Source: Paenibacillus sp. FSL A5-0031
GTDB lineage: Bacteria > Bacillota > Bacilli > Paenibacillales > Paenibacillaceae
Reading direction: 5' to 3'
DNA: 64,000 nucleotides
NCBI RefSeq assembly: GCF_001956295.1
Contig: NZ_MRTD01000004.1
Span: forward strand, 372,001-436,000
This document shows positions 8,581 through 17,966 of the stretch, piece by piece. How positions within the stretch are numbered: the stretch's first letter is position 1; every line of letters begins with the position of its first letter. The notes beneath the pieces were generated by a model. The model ran no database searches and was not told where the DNA came from. It saw only the letters and a program-made list of their open reading frames with translations. The translations under genes and the position numbers were made by a program.

Positions 8581-8608
8581 GGGCAGACCGAATGAATTCG
8601 GCTGCCCC
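8581..8608 (-). other. intercistronic hairpin after the binding-protein gene
   Basis: GGGCAG-A-CCGAAT-GA-ATTCGG-C-TGCCCC forms a near-perfect 12-bp stem 22 bp past the binding-protein stop. No T run follows on the - strand, so it is unlikely to be a full terminator. Such stems commonly stabilise the upstream message and allow more binding protein than permease to be made; that role is inference. Confidence 0.65.
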
Positions 8609-8630
8609 ATCAGCTAACTAGCTCATTTGT

Positions 8631-9989
8631 TTACTTCAGAACACCGACAGCTGCGTCCATTTCTGTTAAGAACTGCTCAGGTGTAATTTGTTTTCCAAAC
8701 AGCTTTTGATGAGCTTCCATTACTTTTGTCTTGAATTCATCCGTACCGTTATCATGTACCGGTGTACCGCTGGAAGAAGTCATTGCGCTGAAAATGCCAA
8801 CCAATTGTTTTTGAAGCGCTGTTTCGTTGCCTGTCAGGAATTGATCAAACTTCTGAGCCGGAGTGCCTGATCCTGTTTGCCATACTTGCTTCGCCCAGTT
8901 CTCAGGCTTGAAGAAATATTGCAAGAAAGCGACTGCTGCTTCAGGGTGCTTCGATGTTTTCGATACGGAGTAACCGCCGCCATACCATGCAGCTACATCT
9001 GTTGCTTTACCTTTGTCAGAAGCCGGGTAAGAGATCGCTCCTACGTTATTGCGGAAATCTTCAGGGAAGTTTTCGTCTGTTGCAAGACCTGCTTCCCAGT
9101 TACCCATCACGAACATTGCCGCTTGGCCTTGCCCGAACAAGTTGCGGGAAGTGCCGTAATCTGCTGTCATGAAGCCGTCTGCAAGTGCTTTGTTCTCTGC
9201 CAGTGCAGCGATGTCTTGTGCTGCTGCAAGGAAGTCAGCGTCGCCTGAGAATTTAGCTTCACCCTTCAATACCGTATCCATTTTGTCAAAATTGCCTGTG
9301 TGGCGCTGTGCTGCATACTCAAACCAGATTGGCAGTGACCAGCCTTCCATTGCGTTCGTTGCAAGCGGGTTAATGCCTTTTGCTCTCAGCTGCTTGGATA
9401 CTTCAAGCAATTCTGCCGTTGTTGTTGGAACCGTTAAGTTATTGTCGTCAAAAATTTTCTTGTTATAGTAGATAACCAAGAAATCTGTACCGCGCGGCAA
9501 TCCGTATAGCTTGCCGTCTTGGGAGAATCCATCTTTTGCACCTGGTACAAAGTTGCTGCTCTCAAAATCTGCTTCATTTAACTCAAGCAGCATGTTGTTA
9601 TCGATCAAAGGTTTAATAAAAGAAGTTTGGCCCCACGCCTGGATAATGTCAGGTACTGCATCTGTTGATGCATATACTTTAATTTTCGCTTTATAAGGCT
9701 CATCTTGAAGCGCTTCTACTTCTATTTTCACATTTGGATTTTCTGCCATATAACTATCAATGATTGCTTGCTCGATTTTACCTGCTCCGTTAGAGCGGTC
9801 AGCCAGCGCTGTGAAAAACTTAAGCGTTACCTGCTCCGGCTCCTTCTCTTTCGGCGCTTCCGTTTCTTTTGCTGCATTAGTTGGACTATTCGTCGCTTCG
9901 CTGCTTCCGTTTTTTCCATTATTGCCGGAGCATGCCGCTACTGTAAAAACCATCATTATTGCTACTAGCGAAATCCATATTTTTCTCAT
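8631..9989 (-). CDS. sugar-binding lipoprotein of an ABC transporter, MsmE/MalE-like
   Basis: The mature frame is 452 residues starting MRKIWISLVA, with a signal peptide and the lipobox VAAC (Cys20), followed by an Asn/Ser/Glu-rich linker and a family-1 solute-binding fold. I place the start at 9989 because the in-frame codons further upstream contain the AAGGTGGGG ribosome binding site and no signal peptide features. The protein should capture a sugar or oligosaccharide outside the membrane and deliver it to the MalF/MalG-type permeases encoded just downstream. Its gene heads the six-gene leftward transport block and is divergent from the kinase-regulator pair that most likely controls it. 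Confidence 0.87.
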   Translation of the reverse strand: MRKIWISLVAIMMVFTVAACSGNNGKNGSSEATNSPTNAAKETEAPKEKEPEQVTLKFFTALADRSNGAGKIEQAIIDSYMAENPNVKIEVEALQDEPYKAKIKVYASTDAVPDIIQAWGQTSFIKPLIDNNMLLELNEADFESSNFVPGAKDGFSQDGKLYGLPRGTDFLVIYYNKKIFDDNNLTVPTTTAELLEVSKQLRAKGINPLATNAMEGWSLPIWFEYAAQRHTGNFDKMDTVLKGEAKFSGDADFLAAAQDIAALAENKALADGFMTADYGTSRNLFGQGQAAMFVMGNWEAGLATDENFPEDFRNNVGAISYPASDKGKATDVAAWYGGGYSVSKTSKHPEAAVAFLQYFFKPENWAKQVWQTGSGTPAQKFDQFLTGNETALQKQLVGIFSAMTSSSGTPVHDNGTDEFKTKVMEAHQKLFGKQITPEQFLTEMDAAVGVLK

Positions 9990-10038
9990 CGCTACCCCAC
10001 CTTTTTTTATTTGAGCAGGCGTTCCCTGTTCTGTCCCC

Positions 10039-10044
10039 ATTATA
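10039..10044 (-). promoter_or_regulatory. candidate -10 box of the transport operon
   Basis: On the - strand the hexamer is a perfect TATAAT, 50 bp before the proposed start of the binding-protein gene. No good -35 hexamer is found 16-18 bp upstream. This fits a promoter that needs an activator such as the neighbouring AraC-type regulator. Confidence 0.4.
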
Positions 10045-10067
10045 ACGTGTTATATCTGCGACAAAAT

Positions 10068-10109
10068 ATGATCCAAATTTAAGAATAGATGCCTCATTTT
10101 TTGGATCAT
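10068..10109. promoter_or_regulatory. perfect inverted repeat, candidate operator between divergent units
   Basis: ATGATCCAAA at 10068-10077 is repeated in inverse orientation as TTTGGATCAT at 10100-10109. The two are separated by 22 bp, which puts arm centres 32 bp (about three helical turns) apart. It lies immediately upstream of the candidate -10 of the transport operon and before the kinase gene. The binding protein is not known; the AraC-type regulator encoded at 11994 is the obvious candidate. Confidence 0.55.
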
Positions 10110-10183
10110 TCCCAAAATCAGCCTAACTGGATTTATTTCTTGGTATACTGAAGTCACAAATCTGAATGCTACAGGTGAACATG

Positions 10184-12004
10184 ATGCGATCCTTTTTTAC
10201 TCCCTTTCGACATATTACGCTGCAACGGAAACTGCTTACCTTAGTCATTCCCCTTCTGATTGCAACCGTTGGGATTACCGGGCTGTATTCTTATTACATT
10301 GCCTCGGGAGAAGTGGTCGATAAGCTTCATCAATCTCAAATGAACATGGCGATCAAGACAAAGGATCAACTCGACTATTTTGCCAAAAACACGTTAAGCT
10401 TCTCTAATTACTTGTTTCTAAATCCGACCGTTCAAAGCATGGTTATGAATGGCGACACGCAGCAGCGCCGTGATCAAGTGTTCAAAAATTTGCTGCCGCT
10501 TATGGTTACCGGCGAAACGATCCAATCGCTAGTGCTTTATCCCTCTACGAAGGATGATGTGCCCGCTCAGCCGTTTGCGATTACACAGACCGGTATTGCA
10601 AGCGCTATCAGCCTTGAGCGTTTTATGAAAACGCGTTACTATGAGAGGCTCGCTAATACAGAATCAGGACAAATATGGGATATGTTTTACCCTTCGGATG
10701 GTATTCTGCTTGGTGACACCCATCACAAGATCGTTTTAGTGAAGCCGTACAAAAACTTTTACAACTATGTTCGAAGCGGCCTTTTAATTATAGGGATGGA
10801 CGCAGATAAGCTAAGCAAATCCTTATATCATGACGATGAGGAAGCTACACAGTTTGTAATGAATGATCAAGGCACCCTACTCGCCTCAACTGATTTGCGC
10901 ATGATTGGCAAACCGATAACAATGCTGCCCGTATTCGATCAGATGGATACAGCTGCCATCGAACCCGCAGAAGGATTAGCGCTGCTTAAGGAAAACGATC
11001 ATTATATCGTTTCAGATTCCTTATCGGATATTACCGGCTGGCGAACTGTCGTTATTCAAGATCGCAGCAAGCTGGTGCTCGAATTGAAGCATATCGGCTC
11101 CGTCACCTTCTCGATCATGGCGATCGTTACGCTCATCACGATTATTGTCTCTTGGGTCATTGCCCGCATTATTACGAATCCGATGAAAAAGCTGATGTTC
11201 TCCATGAGGGCTCTCCAAACGGGGGATTTTACGCAGAGGGTACACTTCAACGGCAACGATGAGATCGGCAGACTAGGTCATTTGTACAATACGATGGTTG
11301 GACGAATTAAAACCTTAATTGATGACGTATATGCTTCGCGACTGAAGCAGAAGGAAGCCGAGCTGAAGGCGCTGCAGTCGCAAATTAATCCACATTTTCT
11401 ATACAACACTTTAAATATGATAAACTGGAGCGCCGTGCAGAAGGGGGATAAAGAAATATCCGAGATGGTCCTCTCACTCTCCCAAGTGTTCCGACTAAGC
11501 CTGAATAGCGGCAATGATTTTGTAGAGCTGAAGCACGAGATTGAGCTGGTACGAAACTATTTATTTTTGCAAAAGAAACGATTTACGACGAGGTTTAATT
11601 TTGAGATTGATTTGGAGCCCTCAATTGAGCACTTTCGTATGCCTAAGCTGCTCCTGCAGCCGCTCGTCGAGAATGCGATTATCCATGCCATCGAGCCCTC
11701 AGGCGGAAATGGACATATACACATCAAGGCTTATACAGAGGACTCGCTTATTATTCTAGAAGTCACCGATAACGGACCTGGCATGCCGGAGAAGCAGGTA
11801 CATCTTCTTAATCAACCAACCGTAGAGGAGCCAATGCGCAACTTGCAAACGGATGACGCTCACTCTGGGATGGCACTGGCTAACATCAAGGAAAGGCTCG
11901 CTTTATTTTATGAACAGGCAGAATTCGAGATCGTAAGCAAGGAAGGCTTAGGCACAAGGGTGCAACTTCGAATTAAACAAGGAGGCAATGGAAATGGTGC
12001 TTAA
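10184..12004 (+). CDS. YesM-type sensor histidine kinase
   Basis: The protein has 606 residues from the preferred ATG at 10184, five bases after AGGTGA; earlier in-frame ATGs lack a site. It has an N-terminal membrane helix, an extracytoplasmic sensing region of about 260 residues, a second helix near 310-328, a HAMP segment, and a His_kinase/YesM core. The phospho-acceptor motif is SQINPHFLYNT with His near 404, followed by an ATPase domain with LVENAIIHA and DNGPGMP. Kinases of this class sense sugars or their binding proteins and phosphorylate an AraC-type partner. The downstream regulator gene overlaps this one by 11 bp. Confidence 0.9.
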   Translation: MRSFFTPFRHITLQRKLLTLVIPLLIATVGITGLYSYYIASGEVVDKLHQSQMNMAIKTKDQLDYFAKNTLSFSNYLFLNPTVQSMVMNGDTQQRRDQVFKNLLPLMVTGETIQSLVLYPSTKDDVPAQPFAITQTGIASAISLERFMKTRYYERLANTESGQIWDMFYPSDGILLGDTHHKIVLVKPYKNFYNYVRSGLLIIGMDADKLSKSLYHDDEEATQFVMNDQGTLLASTDLRMIGKPITMLPVFDQMDTAAIEPAEGLALLKENDHYIVSDSLSDITGWRTVVIQDRSKLVLELKHIGSVTFSIMAIVTLITIIVSWVIARIITNPMKKLMFSMRALQTGDFTQRVHFNGNDEIGRLGHLYNTMVGRIKTLIDDVYASRLKQKEAELKALQSQINPHFLYNTLNMINWSAVQKGDKEISEMVLSLSQVFRLSLNSGNDFVELKHEIELVRNYLFLQKKRFTTRFNFEIDLEPSIEHFRMPKLLLQPLVENAIIHAIEPSGGNGHIHIKAYTEDSLIILEVTDNGPGMPEKQVHLLNQPTVEEPMRNLQTDDAHSGMALANIKERLALFYEQAEFEIVSKEGLGTRVQLRIKQGGNGNGA

Positions 12005-13622
12005 AATGATCGTTGCAGAGGATGAGCAATCGTTCCGAGAAGGCATTCTTACACTTGTCGACTGGAAGCTGTATGGCATTGAGATTGCCGGAGAAGCGGA
12101 GAATGGCAAACAGGCTTTGGAAATGATTCATAACAATCCCCCTGATTTGCTGCTGACCGATATCCGTATGCCTTTTCTAAACGGTCTTGACCTTATTCGT
12201 GAAGCCAAAGCAGCCGGCCATGAATTTCATTCTGTGCTACTGACCGGCTACAATGAGTTTGAATATGCCAAGGAAGCGATCAAGCTTGGCGTTTCCGACT
12301 ACCTCTTAAAGCCTTGTATGCCGCATGATATTATTCGTGTAATTATGGACTTAAAGCAAAAAATTGAACAATCCGAAAATGAAGATAAAGCTTTAAATGC
12401 CATTAACCGCAGCTGGAATCGCAACCTTCATCTGCTCAAAAATCAGATTTTATCGCAATGGGTTCAGCATCCGCTCATGCCTCTGGAGGATCGGTCCAGC
12501 GTAATGAATGAAGTGGACATGACGCTCTCGTGCGGACCCATTCAAGTCGGTCTGATCCGCATTGACTCCAACAAGTCGCAGAACGTCACCGCATCCAAGC
12601 GTGACTTAGAGCTTATACGATATGCGCTGCTAAATATTGCAGGTGAAACCCTTCGGCCGTTGTACGATGGCAAGCTTGAGGTGTTTCGCCATGGCGACGA
12701 GATGTTATGGATCGGAAATTATCCAGAAAACACGACCAACGAGGCGATTGAAGGTGCTATGAAGGAGCTCCAGCTTAATCTTGAAGCTTATCTAAAGCTC
12801 TCGATTAGCATATCAATCAGCTCAGCTGCTGCTTCGGTTGATAATGCGCATATCGGTTACCAGCAAGCGATTGAAGCGATGGAAGCCAGATTCTATCAAG
12901 GAAGAGGCGGCATATTTTTTCATGCCGAGGCTGGTAAGCAGACCGCTGCCAAAAGCTCCATTCTAGACGATGCCTATTTGCATCGACTCGAGAAAGATCT
13001 GCTTCTCGCTTTGCAGAACGAGCATTATGAGCAGGCAGTCGATGCCATTGAAGCGAGCATGTCGCATATTCGGAACAATTCGAGCTATTCCAAAGCTGAG
13101 GTTCATCTGCGCTCCACAAGTCTTATTTTAGAGCTGCAAAAATTTGCCCAAGAGCGCAAAGTTGCCTCTATTGAATGGCAGGACAGCTTCGTGAACTGGA
13201 TCGAGCAAATCCCTAACATGGAGACGCTTGATGACTGCTCCGTCGTCCTGCAAAAAATCGTGCAAAGCATCGTCGAGGCTGTATCGAACCAGAAGTCACT
13301 GCATCGTACTGTGCATGCTACCATTGAGCTGATTAAGCAAAAGTACAATACAAATCTCACACTAGAGCTTGCTGCCAAGGAAACCTTCGTCAGCAATTCC
13401 TATTTAAGCTCGCTGTTCAAGCAAGAGCTTGGCGTTAACTTCCTTGACTATTTGCATCAATACCGCGTAGAGCAATCGAAGGAGCTGCTGCGCCAAAGCT
13501 ATAAAATTTATGCGGTTTCCAAACTGGTAGGCTATCAGGAGGAACGTCACTTTAGCTCAACCTTCAAGAAGTGGACGGGGCTTACGCCGCGGCAATATCA
13601 AAAAAACTACAATGCAGGTTGA
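11994..13622 (+). CDS. YesN-type response regulator with AraC-family DNA-binding domain
   Basis: The protein is 542 residues from the ATG at 11994; an ATG six bases earlier is only two bases from AGGAGG, so the later one is preferred. It has an N-terminal receiver domain with phosphorylatable Asp56 in LLLTDIRMP and a switch Lys in YLLKP. A roughly 250-residue linker follows, and the C-terminal AraC/XylS double helix-turn-helix ends in VSKLVGYQEERHFSSTFKKWTGLTPRQYQ. It overlaps the kinase gene and should activate the divergent sugar-uptake operon, probably through the inverted repeat at 10068. Target assignment is inference from gene order. Confidence 0.9.
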   Translation: MVLKMIVAEDEQSFREGILTLVDWKLYGIEIAGEAENGKQALEMIHNNPPDLLLTDIRMPFLNGLDLIREAKAAGHEFHSVLLTGYNEFEYAKEAIKLGVSDYLLKPCMPHDIIRVIMDLKQKIEQSENEDKALNAINRSWNRNLHLLKNQILSQWVQHPLMPLEDRSSVMNEVDMTLSCGPIQVGLIRIDSNKSQNVTASKRDLELIRYALLNIAGETLRPLYDGKLEVFRHGDEMLWIGNYPENTTNEAIEGAMKELQLNLEAYLKLSISISISSAAASVDNAHIGYQQAIEAMEARFYQGRGGIFFHAEAGKQTAAKSSILDDAYLHRLEKDLLLALQNEHYEQAVDAIEASMSHIRNNSSYSKAEVHLRSTSLILELQKFAQERKVASIEWQDSFVNWIEQIPNMETLDDCSVVLQKIVQSIVEAVSNQKSLHRTVHATIELIKQKYNTNLTLELAAKETFVSNSYLSSLFKQELGVNFLDYLHQYRVEQSKELLRQSYKIYAVSKLVGYQEERHFSSTFKKWTGLTPRQYQKNYNAG

Positions 13623-13716
13623 CTCAAGCCGTGTGCCGCATAACAAAAAAACTACGACGGCAGCTTATAGCAGCCTTCTCCGCTACTACCAATTTCAAGC
13701 TGTGAGAGTTAAGTTA

Positions 13717-13755
13717 AAAAGTCCCAGTGAACTCTTGCTTCACTGGGACTTTCTT
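13717..13755. terminator. bidirectional terminator between convergent units
   Basis: AAAGTCCCAGTGA pairs with TCACTGGGACTTT around an eight-base loop. A and T tracts on both sides let it serve the rightward regulator gene and the leftward catabolic operon. Confidence 0.9.
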
Positions 13756-13769
13756 GTTTCCTATTTACA

Positions 13770-15239
13770 TTAAGCTTTCAAAAAAACGGTTTTAATTGAG
13801 GTGAAAAATTCGATTGCCGCTTGCCCCTGCTCTCTCGAATGCGAGCTGGATTGCTTCATTCCGCCAAATGGTGCCTGCAGCTCCACACCTGCTGTTTCCG
13901 CATTTATGCGTACCAAGCCTGCATCCATATCAGAGATAAAGGTCAGAATATGGCTAATATTTTGTGTATAAATAGAGGCACTCAGTCCATATTCCACGTC
14001 ATTGGCCAGCGATAAAGCCTCCTTCAAGTCCACAAAAGGTATGAGCGCCAGAACCGGGCCAAAAATTTCCTCCTTGGCAATCGTCATATCCACAGTTACC
14101 TTTTCGAAGACGGTCGGTTGCACGTAATAGCCATTCGACAATTCCTCATCCTCCGGTATGCTTCCGCCATAGAGAAGGCTCGCTCCTTCCGCGATTCCCT
14201 TATTAATGTAGGAAAGAACGGTATTACGCTGCTTTTCATTGGCACAAGGCCCCATCCATGTGGTGGAATCCTTCCCATTTCCCAGCTTCAATTGTTTGAC
14301 TTGATCCAGCAGCTTCGCCCGGAACGCTTCATAAATAGAGGCTTGCACGAGGACCCTGCTCGTAGCCGTACATTTTTGTCCCGTGGATTTCAAACCGCCG
14401 CTAATCGCTGCTTCTACCGCAAGATCGAGGTTAGCATCTTCAGCGACGATAAGCGGATTTTTACCGCCCATCTCCAATTGATACTTGGCTCCACGCGAAA
14501 GAGCCGCTTGGCCAATCTGCTTCCCTACTTTATTGGACCCCGTAAAGGTAATACCTTGAATATTGGAATGATTGGCAATACCGCCTCCAATTAAGGCACC
14601 GTCACCTGTGACCATATTGACAACACCAGGCGGAAAGCCTGCTTCCTCAAAGCATGCAAGCAGCTTTGCTGCCGTAATCGACGTTTCAATGGCTGGTTTT
14701 ATGACAATCGTATTACCATAAATAAGCGCCGGTGCCATTTTCCACATCGGGATCGCAACCGGAAAATTCCACGGCGTTATGACACCTACGACACCTAGAG
14801 GCACTCGAGTGGTGAACATGATCGCCTCATGATCAGTTGAAGGAATAACGTCTCCTGTCTTCCGCATGCCTTCCCCGGCATAATAACGAAGAATGGCAAC
14901 TCCACGAGCCGTTTCACCTTTACATTCCGCAAGGGTCTTGCCCATCTCGCGCATCATAGTTCCAGCTATATCTTCCAGTCTTGCCTCCAAAAGGTTGGCT
15001 GCCTTGAACAGATAATCGCCCCGCGCTGCGCCCGAGAGCCTGCGCCATGCTTCTTTGGCACGATTAGCGGCATTCACCGCATGATCAAGATCCGCTTCAT
15101 TGGAATCTTGCACATATCCGACGATCTCAGACGAATTCGCAGGATTAATGCTTTCCGTCAACCTTCCGGTTGCGGATACGCTCCATTTTCCATCAATAAA
15201 ATTCAAATAAGTCTGCTCTATAGTCATTTCTCTATTCAC
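13770..15239 (-). CDS. NAD(P)-dependent aldehyde dehydrogenase, probable 2-oxoglutarate semialdehyde dehydrogenase
   Basis: This is a full-length ALDH of up to 489 residues. It has the PWNFP loop (Asn158), the general base Glu256 in LEMGGKNP and the catalytic Cys290 in [11 protein letters not shown]. This surrounding sequence and length resemble the 2,5-dioxopentanoate (2-oxoglutarate semialdehyde) dehydrogenases of sugar-acid catabolism, such as B. subtilis YcbD. The product would be 2-oxoglutarate, entering the TCA cycle. The frame starts at GTG 15239; an ATG four codons later (15227) is a plausible alternative. It is the last gene of an eleven-gene operon, and its position after a sugar-acid dehydratase supports the proposed substrate. 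Family certain, substrate likely. Confidence 0.88.
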   Translation of the reverse strand: MNREMTIEQTYLNFIDGKWSVSATGRLTESINPANSSEIVGYVQDSNEADLDHAVNAANRAKEAWRRLSGAARGDYLFKAANLLEARLEDIAGTMMREMGKTLAECKGETARGVAILRYYAGEGMRKTGDVIPSTDHEAIMFTTRVPLGVVGVITPWNFPVAIPMWKMAPALIYGNTIVIKPAIETSITAAKLLACFEEAGFPPGVVNMVTGDGALIGGGIANHSNIQGITFTGSNKVGKQIGQAALSRGAKYQLEMGGKNPLIVAEDANLDLAVEAAISGGLKSTGQKCTATSRVLVQASIYEAFRAKLLDQVKQLKLGNGKDSTTWMGPCANEKQRNTVLSYINKGIAEGASLLYGGSIPEDEELSNGYYVQPTVFEKVTVDMTIAKEEIFGPVLALIPFVDLKEALSLANDVEYGLSASIYTQNISHILTFISDMDAGLVRINAETAGVELQAPFGGMKQSSSHSREQGQAAIEFFTSIKTVFLKA

Positions 15240-15260
15240 TCCATCCCTTGGGTTATCGCA

Positions 15261-16193
15261 TTAGTGCACTGAGGGAATTCCCAGCCCTTCGGCAAACTTG
15301 TCGGATTGAATGGCAGACGAATGATATCGATCGAGAACTTGAATGCCCAAATGAGCTCTGCGCACTTTCTCCCTGCACTGCGCGATGGCCAGCTCCTTGT
15401 TGTGAATACCCGCCGGATACACGCTAACAGCATTTCGAAGCCTGAATTTCAGATAAACTGGCGAAGCGATTCTTACAATTTCCGGAATTTCATAGTTGCG
15501 GATAAAACCGCCCATATCGTCCGGCGACTCAATATAGAGATCGATCGGAGCATCAACCACGGTTCGAATCGATGACAGCTGCGGCAGAGTAATATCGCCA
15601 GGCAAATTCAAAGTAGTCCCGCCAAGCTCCGTAAAAATCCGAGCATTTACAGGGTTGGTTGGGCTCATCAGCGCTGAAATCTTAACGACTAAATTGGCTG
15701 GCAGCTGTCCCTTGATTTTCGCTTGATTGATCAGCCATAATAAGCCTTCATCCGCCACAAGAACGCTTCGAATGCCTAATTCAGCCGCACGAAATATTTC
15801 TTCCAGTCCATAGAGCAGCTGATCCATTCCGGCGTGCCGCCCGCCTAGCAGCTTTCCGCTGCTGCTAAGAGACATCGCTCCGATATCGAAGCTCATTCGC
15901 GGCCCAACGAAGAGGCATACCTCCATCCCTTCCGCCATGCCCATTTGAACCATATCGTTAATTTCGGAATCGCTTAACAGCATAATTCCGCTGCCCTGAG
16001 AGACGCGGTTGACCGTTAGTCCAAATTGCTTGGCTTCTGCAATGACGCTCTCCATAATTGCAGGGCCCTCTACCGAAGGGATTTCCACACGGTAATGGGC
16101 TCCATCTTCAAATGTTTTTACGCTTGTCGCGAGCTGATACTGTTCTTTGTCCGGCAGGCCCAGACTAGCCGCAAACGCTTGAGCTTTATTCAT
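15261..16193 (-). CDS. U32-peptidase-like/TIM-barrel protein of unknown function in the sugar-acid operon
   Basis: The 310-residue protein starts at the ATG preceded by AAGGGGGAAA; a GTG six codons earlier overlaps that site. I do not recognise a characterised enzyme. The alternating strand/helix pattern (LVADEGLLWLI, TTLNLPGDITLPQL, APIDLYIESPDDMGG, PVYLKFRLRN) suggests a beta/alpha barrel, similar to uncharacterised proteins that databases tend to label U32-family peptidases. No signal peptide or membrane segment is seen. It lies between the dehydratase and semialdehyde dehydrogenase genes. In Weimberg-type pathways a 2-keto-3-deoxy-acid dehydratase acts between those two steps, and no classical one is present here. 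That makes it a candidate for the missing step; this is inference from position only. Confidence 0.6.
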   Translation of the reverse strand: MNKAQAFAASLGLPDKEQYQLATSVKTFEDGAHYRVEIPSVEGPAIMESVIAEAKQFGLTVNRVSQGSGIMLLSDSEINDMVQMGMAEGMEVCLFVGPRMSFDIGAMSLSSSGKLLGGRHAGMDQLLYGLEEIFRAAELGIRSVLVADEGLLWLINQAKIKGQLPANLVVKISALMSPTNPVNARIFTELGGTTLNLPGDITLPQLSSIRTVVDAPIDLYIESPDDMGGFIRNYEIPEIVRIASPVYLKFRLRNAVSVYPAGIHNKELAIAQCREKVRRAHLGIQVLDRYHSSAIQSDKFAEGLGIPSVH

Positions 16194-16242
16194 CGTTGTT
16201 TCCCCCTTCACTCATTCCATATAGGTGAATGACTAACTTCTC

Positions 16243-17964
16243 TTAACCTCGTCCGACGATTGGTTCTATAAATTTAGCTTCCTCTTTCGAATTTGGACGC
16301 AGAAAATCAAGGTCGCAGCCTTGGTCGGCTTGCAATACATGATCCGCATGCAGCTTCATAAACCCTCGCTTATGCGAACGAACAGGCGACCAATCACGCA
16401 GACGCTCACGTATTTCCACATCCGCTAGCTCTACGCTAATCGTACCGTGATCCAGATCGACCACAATCCAGTCCCCGCTTCGAATGGCAGCGATAGGCCC
16501 TCCAAGCTGGGCTTCCGGCGAAACATGCAAAATATTCGTACCAAAGCTTGTTCCACTCATTCGGGCGTCGCTGATTCGTACCATATCCCGAATTCCCTGC
16601 TTTAACAGCTTCTTCGGAATCGGCAGCGCTCCCCATTCAGGCATCCCTGCTCCCACCGGTCCGCAGTTTCGCAGAACTAACACCGAGGTCTCATCGACCT
16701 CCAACTGCTCGCTATCAATGGTTTCATACATCTCTTCATAACTATCGAATACGATGGCTTGGCCTCTATGTTGATGATTAATTAAGGAACTAGCTGCTCG
16801 TTTCAGAATAGCTCCCGAAGGCGCCAAATTACCTGTTAGTACAGCAATGCCCGCTTCCACTTTATAAGGTTCGGCCAGAGAATAAATAACATCATCCCGG
16901 TAAGCGGGATAATCGCGATAACTTTCTTCAAGCGTAGTTCCAAGCGCGCTCAGACAAGTCGCATCCAGCTCGGGCAGCAGTCTGCTGATCACCGCTCCAA
17001 GCCCGCCTGCTTCAAAAAAATCATCCATGCTGTACTCTCCGCTCGGCTGGAGATTGACCAAAAGCGGGATGCCCTTAGATTTTTCTTCATAGCGCTTCAA
17101 AGGGATATGGATCCCGAGCCGCCCTGCAATCGCAGTTAAGTGGATAACCGCATTGGTAGAGCCGCCAAGCGCTGCCAGCAGCTTGATGGCATTATCGAAT
17201 GCAGCTTCCGTCATTAGACGAGCCGGAGTCAACTCTTCCCTAACCATCGCAACAATTCGTTTACCCGTTTCTTCGGCTGCCCATTTACGGCTGGCATGCG
17301 TGGCCGGATTCGTGGAGGTGCCTGGCAGCATCATGCCGAGAATCTCCGATAGGCATTTCATGGTAGAGGAGGTGCCCATGACAGGACATCCACCCTGCGT
17401 GCATGAAATGCATTTTTCCAGCTCGCTCCATTCCTCGTCTGTCAGAAGGCCCGCATTGTAATCATCCATCAGCTTCCAAAGATCCGTCCCATAATTCACT
17501 TTCTTCCCGCGAAAGGAACCTGATGCCCGGTGTCCAGCAGCAAGCTGCAGCGAAGGAATATTGCTGCTCGCTGCACCCATAAGCTGGGCGGGTGTTGTCT
17601 TATCGCATTCGCAAAGCAGCACTGCACCGTCAATTGGCAATGCCCGAATAGACTCCTCGACGTCCATCGCCATCAAATTGCGATAAGGCAGATCGGAAGG
17701 CTTCATAAAATCAGCAGGCGTCGTGATCGTGTGCATTTCAAGCGGATATCCTCCGGCAAGCAGCACTCCGCGTTTGACAAACTCGACTAATTCTTTATGG
17801 GGCGCATTACAGCTATTCAAATCACTCCAGGAGTTGAAGATGCCAATAATCGGCTTGCCTACAAATGATTCGGGAACATGTCCATTAGCCCTCATGGCCG
17901 ACAGATGCTGGAATCGCGTTTCCTTCGACGGGTGTTTAAACCATCGGTCACTGCGCAAAGACAT
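16243..17964 (-). CDS. IlvD/Edd-family sugar-acid dehydratase
   Basis: This is a 573-residue dehydratase. I place the start at ATG 17964, after AGAGGTGA with good spacing and two bases past the epimerase stop. A longer in-frame extension would run inside the epimerase gene. Conserved iron-sulfur cysteines are visible as Cys52 (NSCNAPH), Cys120 (CECDK, with the metal-ligand Asp-Lys pair) and Cys193 (CTQGGCPVMG). The length and the sugar-operon context fit aldonate dehydratases (L-arabonate or D-xylonate type) rather than branched-chain amino-acid IlvD. The reaction would remove water from a sugar acid to give a 2-keto-3-deoxy acid. The exact sugar acid is unresolved. Confidence 0.87.
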   Translation of the reverse strand: MSLRSDRWFKHPSKETRFQHLSAMRANGHVPESFVGKPIIGIFNSWSDLNSCNAPHKELVEFVKRGVLLAGGYPLEMHTITTPADFMKPSDLPYRNLMAMDVEESIRALPIDGAVLLCECDKTTPAQLMGAASSNIPSLQLAAGHRASGSFRGKKVNYGTDLWKLMDDYNAGLLTDEEWSELEKCISCTQGGCPVMGTSSTMKCLSEILGMMLPGTSTNPATHASRKWAAEETGKRIVAMVREELTPARLMTEAAFDNAIKLLAALGGSTNAVIHLTAIAGRLGIHIPLKRYEEKSKGIPLLVNLQPSGEYSMDDFFEAGGLGAVISRLLPELDATCLSALGTTLEESYRDYPAYRDDVIYSLAEPYKVEAGIAVLTGNLAPSGAILKRAASSLINHQHRGQAIVFDSYEEMYETIDSEQLEVDETSVLVLRNCGPVGAGMPEWGALPIPKKLLKQGIRDMVRISDARMSGTSFGTNILHVSPEAQLGGPIAAIRSGDWIVVDLDHGTISVELADVEIRERLRDWSPVRSHKRGFMKLHADHVLQADQGCDLDFLRPNSKEEAKFIEPIVGRG

Positions 17965-17966
17965 GC

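Noticed and set aside
14118..14594. Rightward 158-codon frame opposite the aldehyde dehydrogenase gene
   Set aside because: A shadow of the ALDH reading frame; the translation has no recognisable domain.
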